DNA from: Isoetes taiwanensis | Lineage: Eukaryota; Streptophyta; Lycopodiopsida; Isoetales; Isoetaceae | NCBI GenBank assembly: GCA_021234155.1 | Contig: JAJEKV010000012.1 | Location: forward strand, 10,260,448 to 10,324,447 | DNA length: 64,000 bases | Direction of reading: 5' to 3' | In this document: in pieces, positions 10,981 through 20,199 of the stretch | Position numbering within the stretch: the first letter of the stretch is position 1 | How the letters are laid out: every line of letters starts with the position of its first letter | Position numbers and translations under genes: made by a program | The notes under the pieces: generated by a model | Told to the model about the DNA's origin: nothing | The model's input: only the letters and a program-made list of their open reading frames with translations | Database searches by the model: none

Positions 10981-13811
10981 CCCTTTTTAAGCGATTTACA
11001 TCAGACCTTTAAGACTCTTAAGTCCATTTGGACATAAAAGCCTTTTAAATGCAGTTCCGAACTAGATACATGTGATTATCTAATTCAGGCCTTGATTTGA
11101 GATATTATGTCAAAAACAATGCAAGATCTGATCAGAAGACTTAAGATAGAAAAAACACGACGTTAAGAAATGACCAAATTTAGAATAAGATAACAATAAG
11201 CAAACATTTTAAGTCTGAAGGCTCATTAAGACAAGAAATTACTTTAATATTTGCACCTTAAGACATGGAAAATGACAAAGGACAAAAAAATACTATCATA
11301 GTTTGAACAAGATGTCTACTAGAAATTAAAGCCTGATGGAAGTAAAAGGTAAAGACACAAAAAAAGAGAGTCATATTTTCCAGAGCAGCATGTTCTAATC
11401 CAAGTACAGAAATAGTGTTCTGCTGTAAGCACAAATCTGTAAGTCTTGTTCGAGCAAAAATCCTTTTGCCCAAGCTACTACGATACAAACTTCACATGGA
11501 GGAACAAGTTTGGTTACCTGCAGTGGAACCAAATGCAAGTTAGCCAAGAACTGGGTAAATGCAAAAGCCACTAACAGGTAAGCTATAAACTTGTTCGGCT
11601 TAACGCCCTTCACCACAAATATAATATCAGAAAAGCTAAGATTAGCAACAGCAGTTATGAGTGTATAAGATAAGCTGAAAATGCAACTTAAGTGCAAGAG
11701 ATCTATACTACTAACAGCGCATAACCTGATACGGAGACATACTGCCATAGAGTGCAAAGTTGAAAATCAGTACATTGTGACATTCAGTAGTCATGAATAG
11801 TTACTATCATAATGTAATATGAATTTAAACCTAACAAGATAGGTCATCCAATCGATTTAAGGGAAAAATACTTAGATAAACATTAACTGTATGTAAAAGC
11901 CCATAAAACCAGACTATAGACCAGACTATATGCTGCAACAGTATAAGGTGTGAACTACATTACTACATATAGTAGAAATATAGCATAATATCCCAAGTTT
12001 ATCATAGATTATGGACTGTTATGGACCATAGACATCATGTAAGAAAAAGAATGGACCGAGGTAGACTAATAAGAAAGACAGAAGTTCTACAAAGATTCTA
12101 GAGTATATGCACCCAGCCAGCTGAAGCCTACCATGAAAAAAAGCAGGGGACATCATTAAATGCATGTCAAGCCAGAGCTACAACATTAAAACACATAAGG
12201 GAACAATATCTATAGGGCAACTATCAGTCAAAGCCTGGAAAGGAAAGGATAAGGTTAAGGGCGCCATTAAAGCAGCAATGAGAACTTATTTACGTGATTT
12301 TGTGCCCCTGTGTCCTTGAATAGAGCATGCAACAAGACAATAAGAAGCTGTGAGACATATAGCAAAGATGGCACAAACATAGAATCAAATACCGCTAGAT
12401 TTGGGAAAACATTAGTCTCTTATGTAAAACTAGAATCTAAATCGACAAATACAAAGCTAAGATCTTTGAAGGGAATATTACTGTAAATATTGTGCCATTG
12501 TGCCATGCATCAAAACTACATTAGGACCTGATAGCCAGCTTTTGGGAACATGTAGGCCAGTTAATGCATCCACTGAACATAGCTATTGGAAAATGGACTA
12601 CGAGCCAATAATGGAAAATACGCAAACTGTTATGGTGGAAGCTGAATTTAGATCTACAAAACAATCAATATCCAGAACAGATAATATGGCTAAGAAATAG
12701 ACATGGCTAAGAAATCGAAATGTGTAACGTGAATAATATAGCAACCATCCTGCTATGAGTTAGAATCAGTTGTAATACTATAGAAAATGTACACAGAGGT
12801 AAAAGGCATAGGCAAACTACCAGTAAAAAAGAAAATGGAGGTAGTAAAGGCAGGCATTAGATCTAAAGGCCAAGTTATATTTAGCAAATAAATTAGAGCT
12901 AGAAGTAGAAAATAATTAAAGACTAGAAACCTGATTGATATTGTTGCCATCATTCTTGTTGGGGGTGCTTCTTTGGAGTTTTTGGAACATCCATGCTCGA
13001 TTTACTAGCGTAGAATGGAAGGGCATAATTTCATAGGACTGGAACTTGAATAATGCGGTGCGAACCGCCTTCCGGACTTGGTAAATCCACCTTTGCGTCT
13101 ACCCATAAACCCGGGTAATCTTAAGCTTCAGCCCAGTAGGATCATATACGCTATTGGAAGAAGAATAGACATATCGCGAAGCTGCAGATTTGTGCAAAGA
13201 TATCCTAAATAACCAGACCTGGATGTGGATTTGTAACAGAAAAAGGTCTTGCCGGATTAGGTCTACGTTTTTGCCATCGTGAAGGATTAGGGATAGGAAA
13301 ATTTACCAACCCTAAAGTTATGGAAATAAGGTAAAAAGTTAAGATTATACATAAAACCTAGGAAAAAATTCATCTCATGTATTCCCTTGGCCCAGTCATT
13401 CCAATTAGAGTGGATCCGAACACTTCCAAGTTAAATCTATGGTTTATATTAGAAAATAAGGGACAATTCATATGTATAAAGTGTATATCATGCTCATAAT
13501 CTTACGAAACAATAGACAGACTTGCAATTAGATCCATGTCTACTGGATGTTTAAAAATATTGTAGAAGTGAAAAACCAATGCAATTTGTTTGGTGCACCC
13601 AAACATCTAACCCTCAATTTTTGGTCTAGGTAAGAGGCTTGCAGTTAAAGCAAGTGGATATTTAGTCCAGTTAATGCATTTGCAAATGCAAAACTATACT
13701 TGCACAAAGCATATGAGTAGTAGACCAAACAATAGGCCAAAGGACATCGTATAGCAAATCTGCAGTGTAGTTCATGATTTGACAACTAAGAAGATGATAT
13801 CCAAAATACTA

Positions 13812-13812
<1 letters not shown>
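10981..13812 (+). repeat. 2.8-kb unit B (direct repeat, copy 2)
   Basis: This is the near-identical partner of unit A. The differences are not evenly spread: long exact stretches are broken by small clusters of substitutions and indels. It ends at ATACTAC and passes straight into a 29-base A-run, whereas unit A ends at the same point with ATAAAAAA. Confidence 0.88.
11395..11757 (-). pseudogene. Hydrophobic reading frame, unit B
   Basis: This is the unit B version of the frame at 7757-8008. It is longer at the C-terminal end because unit B reads LVPLQVTKLVPP through the site where unit A differs. A good donor sequence (CTGCAG followed by GTAACC) lies after LVPLQ. No family was recognised. Confidence 0.25.

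Positions 13813-13841
<29 letters not shown>
13813..13841 (+). repeat. Terminal poly(A) of the composite insertion
   Basis: Twenty-nine A residues lie immediately before the second copy of the 15-bp target duplication. Confidence 0.9.
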
Positions 13842-13845
<4 letters not shown>

Positions 13846-13856
13846 GACGTAAAAAT

Positions 13857-13922
13857 TGTAAGAGTTGTCCCATGGCCTACGGGTCTTTGTTGGACGTTAA
13901 TAAATCTTATTATTATTAATAA
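13857..13922 (+). other. 3' UTR end of the type B LINE with (ATT)n tail
   Basis: The sequence continues from the target duplication as a 3' UTR (GGCCTACGGG, then TTGGACGTTAATAAAT) and ends in an ATT microsatellite. The minus-strand LINE end near 46000-46040 shows a similar GGCC/GGACGTTAA arrangement before its own simple-repeat tail. Confidence 0.65.
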
Positions 13923-13930
13923 TCACAGAT

Positions 13931-16785
13931 AATAGTCAGAATATGTTGGATGATTAAGATGAGATCAAGACATTTATAAGAAATAGCTTTCAGAAACAAT
14001 TCACAGAGGATCCTAGGCCAGTGACATTTCAAGGCCGGATTTTCCAATGGATGAACAAGGTAGATTATACAGTTAAAGTTACACAAGAAGATAATCAGGC
14101 CCTGATGCAGTATCTTGGGGACGTTAAGATATATAAAACCTTGTGCTCTTTGGCCTCAAATAAGTCTCCTGGTCCTGATGGTTTCCCTCCTGAATTTTAT
14201 ATAGAATTTTGGGACCTTTTAAGGCCCAACTTTGTGAAGGCGTTGCGAGGGGTCTGGTCTTCCTCTACACTACACCCTACCCTGGCTGCTGGGTTCATAA
14301 CTCTCATTCCAAAAATACCAAGATCTTTGTCACTTTGTGAGTGGAGGCCTATTGCATTGACCAATATTATGTACAAGGTTATCATGAAAGGCATTGCCAA
14401 CCGTGTAAAGCCTATTCTCAATAGGGTCATTGGTAGAGAACAGTCAGCTTTCCTTCCAGTAGGTACATTCTTGACAACTATATTGCAGCAAGGGAAGGTT
14501 TACATTGGTGTAGAACTTCGAAGCAGAAATGTGTTCTTATAAAGATGGATTTTTGGAAGGCTTATGACTCCCTTAGATGGGAAGGTTTGCAAGAGGTCAT
14601 GAAATATATGGGATTCCAAACTGAATTCATTGCTCTCTCTAAGGGCATGAACAAGCTTGCCTCTGCCTCAGTGCTTGTGAATGGTGAGCCTTCAGGTCTC
14701 TTTCATATCCGAAAAGGAATAAGGCAAGGATGTCCATTAGCTCCTTATCTGTTTGTGATTATGGCTAGCCTTCTTACCAAAATGGTCAACTTCAAAGTAG
14801 ATGAAGGTGCAATGTCTGGATTGTCTCTTCCAAGTCAAGGTGGGAAGTTTACGATTATGCAGTATGCGGATGACACCTTCATGTTCCGTAGGTTTGATGA
14901 GAACAATTTCCAATCCTTCCGTGATATTCTAGTTACATTTAAGGATATCTCCGGCGTTGAACTCAACGCCAACAAATGTTCTACCCTATGGGCTCTTGAA
15001 GGGGATATTGATCCACGTGCTAAAGGACTTGGTTTCCTGGTGATGGCAACGGGAGAGATTTTTAAGCTCTTGGGTCTTCCATTATCTTTCTCGGATAGCA
15101 TGAAGGGCCTGTGGTCTCCAATATTAGACAGACTCAGAAAGAAAATGGGAATGTGGGACTATCAATCTCTGGTAGAGTTACGGTGGCCAATGCTGTCTTT
15201 GCTGGCTCGCATATCTACTTCTCATCAGTGATAGTAGCTCAAAAAAGTATATACAATCAGATACAGGTCATCATTAGGAAGTTTATTTGGGGAGGCATGG
15301 GCAGAGCTATGCTGGAATAAGAGAGATGGCGGGCTTGGATGTAAGGACCCTTTTATACAGGCTCAGGCACTTCCAGCCAAATTTGTTTGGCGTGCACTAC
15401 ATAATGACTCCTCCCCAGCTATGGTATTCGTTAAACACTGGCTCGATCAATGCAAGCTCAAACATAAGCCATCACTTCCTAGGACGAACTAGGGGTCTTC
15501 TTCTATGATGCTAAACTAGATCCAGGTACCTCCCCGGTGATGAGGAGGATACTCCAGTCCTGGATGAAGGTACTATCGGTATGCTCCCTAGCTGATATTC
15601 CTAATGAGGCTGGAAATATCAGTATCCTTTGGAATACACAAGTTTGGAACGGGGGGTCTCCCCTTGGCCTTGGTCCATCCCCGCATATTTGGAAAATGGA
15701 GAGAACATGGAATTCAATATCTACAACATTTATGGATGAATGGCAGATGGATATCTTGGACTAGATTCAAATACAAGGTACAAAGGGCACGGGAAGGAGA
15801 CAGAAAGGTACTACGTGAGATTCTAGGTAATATCAAAGGTTGCTCGGGTATTCCGGGGCCCAAGGAAATATGTGTGGCGAGTATCTATAATGCTTTGTGT
15901 GGTGATGGAACTCCACTAACAGCAGAGGTCAGGATGGGGGTAACAACTACGGTTGCTAAGCTTCTCCTATCTAATTCATGGAAATCTATCTGCTCAAAGA
16001 AACTTCAGTTCTTTAGGTGGACTACGCTTCAAGGAGGTCTCAGTACTAAACAGGTTTTACTTCGGAAAGGGATTGTGGCTGATGATATGTGCCCGTTGGG
16101 TTGCTAATCATGTGATCGATCATGCATCTCCTCTTATGTCCTAAGATTTACGAGTTTTGGTGTTGGGTTTCTTCGATCTTAGGGATAGAGCAGGGCCATC
16201 TTGTATGGCCCGAGCTGCTCATCAGAAGTGATAAATGTATAATTACTGCCTCCTTGACCAACGTGGCACTTTGGGCGGTATGGAGGCACATATGCGATGT
16301 GGCATTAGAGGGGCAAGCTACTTCAGTGACAAAACTAAAGAATCTCTTTAACATGGAGGTGGCTCTAATGGCCTTGTCCCACCATAGGGCGTACAATAAA
16401 CAATTGGATAGAGTAGGTAAAGTGGAAGGATTCTACAGCTACTTCAGATGTCAATGGATGGATGAAGAAGATCCAGTCCCTACATATGATAGTGGGATCC
16501 ATACTCTTGGTAACTAAATATCTTATACGCCCCGAAACCCTTTGGTGATGTGGAAACTGGATTTGCTCACCCTATAGTATCTGCCTTTGCGGAGAAGATG
16601 GTGATATTTCCCTATAGTACTCACATGCAAGGAAGAAGAGTAGGTATTCCAGTAGTACATTCACACATAATCTGATGGGCAAGTAATATACAACTCTTCT
16701 GTCTGTCCCATTGAGGGGGCTCTTTGTAAATTTTCTATCCACAATAATAATATACTCCTACCTTCCAAAAAAATAAATAAATTAT
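13931..16785 (+). pseudogene. L1-type LINE reverse transcriptase half (decayed)
   Basis: This is the continuation of the L1-type ORF2. The linker EIKTFIRNSFQKQF is followed by SNKSPGPDGFPPEFY (motif 0), EWRPIALTNIMYKV and REQSAFLPVG. After a frame break near 14542 come KMDFWKAYDSLRW (motif A), GIRQGCPLAPYLF (motif B) and MQYADDTFMF (motif C, YADD at 14863-14874). Later frames hold the zinc-binding RT domain (KLQFFRWTTLQGGL, DHALLLCPKIYEFW across a frameshift near 16100). The last is a C-terminal tail with VALMALSHHR. At least five frameshifts or stops were counted, so it is dead. It ends at an A-rich stretch near 16768-16785. Confidence 0.85.
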
Positions 16786-16899
16786 TGCCTTAATCTTGAC
16801 CATTGAATGAAGTGGGTGTTCATCCAATCTTGATCCACAATGGGGTATTTAAATAAATTCTTAATATCTCTGTTATCATAATATATATATAGAAACTCA

Positions 16900-18235
16900 T
16901 GGGGGTGGTTACAAAATAGCACATTATATATAAATCTTTGATCTTGGCCCTTGAATAAAAAAGTTGGTGAGGTGGCGTAGCTTAAGCCCTTGGATTTTGA
17001 TGGGGGCATGCATGAGTCATGCATGGGGGTATACACCCCATCTGTGAACCGTTGGATCAAAGGGGAGGGCAAAACCCTAGCCCTTGATTTTTATGGGGAA
17101 GGTGCAAGGAAGGTGCCAAAAAATGAATTTGGTGTAGCAGATCTTAACCGTTAAATCAAAAGGTGAGCATAAATCCTAGCCATTAACTTTTTAATATTAA
17201 ATTAGTTTTTTTTTTAAAGGAGGTGAGGTAAAAAAAGTAATGAGGTGTCAAAGCATTTATTAGTGGACATTCTAGGAAGCTTCCTTTTGTTTAATCGCCT
17301 TCAAAAGCACGTAACTTGCGGTGAAGGTGGCGCCCATGCCATTGGATTCCTCTCGTCGAGAGCTTTCCAATGAGTGGTGCTTTGACACTATTTTGTCGCA
17401 GTTGGAGCCAACATAATCGAACATTAAGAATCTTTTTGGAATGTTCGAGTTTCAAGGAATCTATGGTAAGTTGAGGGAATCTAGGAGAATCTTTATAGGA
17501 TCTTAGGGAATCCAGAGGAATATCATGAGAATCTTAGAGAATCTATGGGAATCTCAAGAGAACATCTTTGAGAATGTAAGGGAATCTAAGGGAATCTTGA
17601 TAAAATCTCTAAGAACCTAGAGGAACCTTGATGGAATCTAGGGGAATCTTCATAGAATCTATGGGAACTAGAGGAATCTCAAGAGAATCTATAGGAATCT
17701 CAAGCGCTTCTTTGGGAATCTAGGGGAATCTTGATAAAAAATCTTTAAGAACCTAGAAAAATCTTAATGGAATCTTAGAGAATCTAGAAGAATCTATGAA
17801 AATCTTGATAGAATCTTAGAGAATCTAGTGGAATCTTGGGGTATTCTTTTGGAATCTAGGGGAATCTTTAGAGAATCTTAGGGAGTCTCAAATGAATCTT
17901 TGGAAATCTAGGAGAATCTAAAGGAATCTTCATAAAATCTTTAAGAATCTGTGGGAATCTTAATGGAATCTCAGAGAATCTTGATAGAATCTTGGAGAAT
18001 CTAGAGGAATCTTGGGGTGTTTTTTTGGAATGTAGGGGAATCTTTAGATAATCTTTGGGAATCTTAATAAAATCTAGGGGAATCTCCATAGAATCTTAAG
18101 AATATTGGGGAATCTTCCTAAAAGTTTAGAGAATCTAAGGGAATCTTGATGGAATTTTAGAAAATCTAAGAGAATCTTCATAGGATCTTCAGGCTTTATG
18201 TAGTCCCTCATATTACAAACACTTGTCCTATTATA
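16900..18235 (+). repeat. Head-plus-GAATCT-array repeat, copy 1
   Basis: The head (about 16900-17420) holds a GCATGCATGAGTCATGCATG block, the GGTGAGCATAAATCCTAGCC segment and a GGAAGCTTCCTTTTGTTTAA segment; all recur in copies 2 and 3. A tail of GAATCT-centred units follows (about 17430-18190), and then a shared terminal block containing TAGTCCCTCATA and ACACTTGT. Copy 3 ends with a matching block. No coding potential was seen; frames through the tail are by-products of the 10-bp repetition. Confidence 0.75.
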
Positions 18236-18411
18236 TATATAGATATGAGTGTACTTACATACGGGGGTGTTACATATTCATGTTAATCTCGGTCGTTGAT
18301 TTTTTTATATGCAGCAATGTGTCATCGTCTGGACCATTAGATTCCATGAGCTCCCTTAGATATATATACAATTATATAAGTGTACCAAATGTTGGTAGAG
18401 ATTGATCTCGG

Positions 18412-18434
18412 CCGTCCATCTCTGAGATGGACGG
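18412..18434. repeat. Near-perfect palindrome upstream of the F-box gene
   Basis: CCGTCCATCTC (18412-18422), a single T, then the exact reverse complement (18424-18434). It lies about 0.7 kb upstream of the F-box coding region. A regulatory role is possible but not shown. Confidence 0.6.
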
Positions 18435-18500
18435 TGCAGATGGTGACACCTATAATCACCCCAAGCAACCCCTTTTGGTACAGATTGAGGTGTCGCCTTC

Positions 18501-18532
18501 TGGGCCGTCGAATGTGCGAGATCGACGGCCCA
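18501..18532. repeat. 11-bp inverted repeat upstream of the F-box gene
   Basis: TGGGCCGTCGA (18501-18511) and its exact reverse complement (18522-18532) are separated by 10 bp. It contains a TGGGCC core (motif TGGGCY) of the type found in plant growth-gene promoters. Confidence 0.55.
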
Positions 18533-19115
18533 GATGCAGGGACCTTTATTTGGGGCTTTTGATGTGGGCCGTTGGATTTGAGGATTCTACATCAATGGTC
18601 TAATTTTAGCCACGTAAAATGATTGTAATCAATGGAATGTGATGAGGTGGCATCGAAATTAATGAGCCATAGGCTAGAGCTTTGGAAAAGGACAAAAATA
18701 AAATAAAAATGGATGTTCAGTCTTTGAGATTTGTTTAGAGCTACGGTTCTTTGTGCTCGGTTCTTCTGGATGGATGTGTGCCTCCGAGATTAGATAGGTT
18801 CGAAGCGAAAATGGATCGGATGTGCATTCCAAGGCTGCGATGGCAAGCTGGGTGCCTTCTTTTTGCATTCAAATAAAAGTACCTTCATATTTCGGGAGCA
18901 GACTGAGCCTAGATCCGTTCATTTTTTCCTGAGTTTCCTTTCGATACGCGGTATTTTTAGCTGTGACCACCGCATTGCCGTTGCCGACTCCATGTCCTTG
19001 CATTTTTTTTTGTCGCCCATTTGATCCATTCATCTAATTTGGGCGTTCCTGCAATTTGGTTATTTTGAACTTGCCTGCATTGCGGTTTTCAGCAGCTGGA
19101 TTGCAATTTTTTTAG

Positions 19116-20186
19116 ATTTTCAAGATTGAAGTGGATAGGCCTGGTGCTGTATTATCGCCTTACAGATCTTCCAGATCTCCCATTATGTTCAGGCCTTCCT
19201 GCCCACAAAGAAAGAAGCTCATTGGGCCTAGAACTCCCATGACTCCGGCAAGAGAGCCTGTGGCTTCACGAAATGTTTCAGTAAATGAGAGACTTGCAGA
19301 AGAAACAGTAGCAGAATCATACATGGAGTCTCTTCCCCTAGAGCTTCTGGTGAGATTATTAACTTGGTTCTTCTCTAACGTTTACTGCTCTATTTCGTAG
19401 TTAGCTGATTACCTTCTTTTGTCTTGCAGATTAGGATAGTCTGTTCCTTGACTCATGATCAACTAAAGCCTTTGTTTCATGTTTGTAAACGGCTAAGGCA
19501 AGCGGTAAGCAGTTTTTTATTTTTTTGTTCTCTTTTGGTAACTCCTTTGCAGAATGCTAGTAGATTAGAATCTGATGTTACGCTCTATGGCAGGTCGTTA
19601 TTGCAAGACAATGTTTTTAGACCTCATCGAAAAAATGGGCATAACTCCCATAAACAAGCTCCATTTTTGGTGCGAGAACATGCGTTGGAAAGGTTAGAGA
19701 AAGATCTACAAATGGTCTTAGGTGTATATTTTTCAGATTCGTAGCAGAAATGGTGCAAAACAGAGAAAACGTCTATGCTATATGCAGATAGTTCTTGCAG
19801 CAAAACTTTGAAAGCTGATTGGCATTACTTCTCTATAATGATCTCCCTATGCTTTCATAAGTTCACGCCTTTACAGATGAAGTCCGAGCCTCCTCTTGAA
19901 ATGGACGGAGCTCGTTTCTTCTTCTGGGCTTCCGCCATAAGAGCCAGATCCACGGATTTTCCAGAACGACATGTAGTTATGTTCTTCTGCCTTGTTAATT
20001 CTTTACCGTAATCTATAATATTTTACAGATTCTTCTAACAATCTGTTGAAAAATCTGCAGAAACAAGGCGGCAATTTCTGCGTCCCGGAAATCTCTGAAG
20101 ATCGGACAACCCAAGAAGCTGCCCCTGCAGCGTTTCTTAGCCTGCCAGCTTTAGATGCCAACAAGCCTATTATTGGATCATCCTGA
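19116..20186 (+). CDS. FBS-like F-box protein (partial model, possible frameshift)
   Basis: This is a small F-box protein of the stress-associated FBS type, expected to link SKP1 of an SCF ubiquitin ligase to a target. Exon 1 ends at 19349 with ESLPLELL. It is spliced (donor GTGAGA, acceptor GCAG) to 19430-19504, reading IRIVCSLTHDQLKPLFHVCK then RLRQA. Together these form the LPLELLxRIxCxLxHxxLKxLFHVxK core typical of plant FBS1-like proteins. The next exon (acceptor near 19593) gives VVIARQCF and then a stop; dropping one T from a five-T run would continue it as RPHRKNGHNSHKQAP. This is either a frameshift, a sequencing error or a different splice. The first in-frame ATG is at 19185, while the frame opens at 19116 right after an AG, so an upstream exon is possible. 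A further open stretch ends with a stop at 20184-20186. Confidence 0.6.
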
Positions 20187-20199
20187 GCATTCCTAGCAG

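Larger units (their letters stand above)
6918..13841 (+). mobile_element. 6.9-kb composite insertion: L1 3' end plus two 2.8-kb units, poly(A)
   Basis: The 15-bp sequence AGTAGACGTAAAAAT occurs at 6903-6917 and 13842-13856, and a 29-base A-run (13813-13841) precedes the second copy. This is the signature of one target-primed insertion. The content in order is an L1-type 3' end (6918-7240), an A-run (7241-7258), unit A (7259-10087), a short A-run, unit B (about 10981-13812) and the terminal A-run. An 874-bp sequence was later inserted between units A and B. It could be an L1 with a long 3' transduction, or a concatemer made by template jumping. Both readings are inference; the repeats and A-runs are seen directly. 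Confidence 0.72.
2876..13922 (+). mobile_element. Type B LINE inserted into the L1-type LINE
   Basis: This 5'-truncated non-LTR element belongs to a different family from the host L1. It is flanked by the 8-bp duplication TCACAGAT. Its RT region runs 2876-3802 and 5871-6907. The stop region and start of the 3' UTR (6903-6917) repeat as AGTAGACGTAAAAAT at 13842-13856, after which the 3' UTR continues to an ATT-rich tail ending near 13920. The gaps are later insertions: a minus-strand relative at 3803-5870 and a 6.9-kb insertion at 6918-13841. The tail is a short microsatellite rather than poly(A). Confidence 0.75.
1259..16785 (+). mobile_element. L1-type LINE, outermost layer of a nested insertion
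   Basis: Two separated blocks belong to one plant L1-type non-LTR retrotransposon: endonuclease and linker at 1259-2875, then reverse transcriptase, zinc-binding region and 3' end at 13931 to about 16785. They are complementary, on the same strand and in the right order. The sequence between them (2876-13922) is accounted for by a later LINE flanked by the 8-bp duplication TCACAGAT at 2868-2875 and 13923-13930. The 3' end is an A-rich stretch at 16768-16788. Many frameshifts and stops make the element inactive. The 5' limit is uncertain because ORF1 is not clearly recognisable. That both blocks come from one insertion is inferred from the duplication and the complementarity. Confidence 0.75.

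Noticed and set aside
7259-13812. The two 2.8-kb units as LTRs of one retrotransposon
   Set aside because: The units lack TG..CA ends, there is no primer binding site or polyprotein between them, and each ends in an A-run. The 874-bp interior has its own target duplication.
17868-18089. 73-codon minus-strand frame rich in Pro, Leu, Ile
   Set aside because: It is a by-product of the GAATCT array period, not a protein gene.
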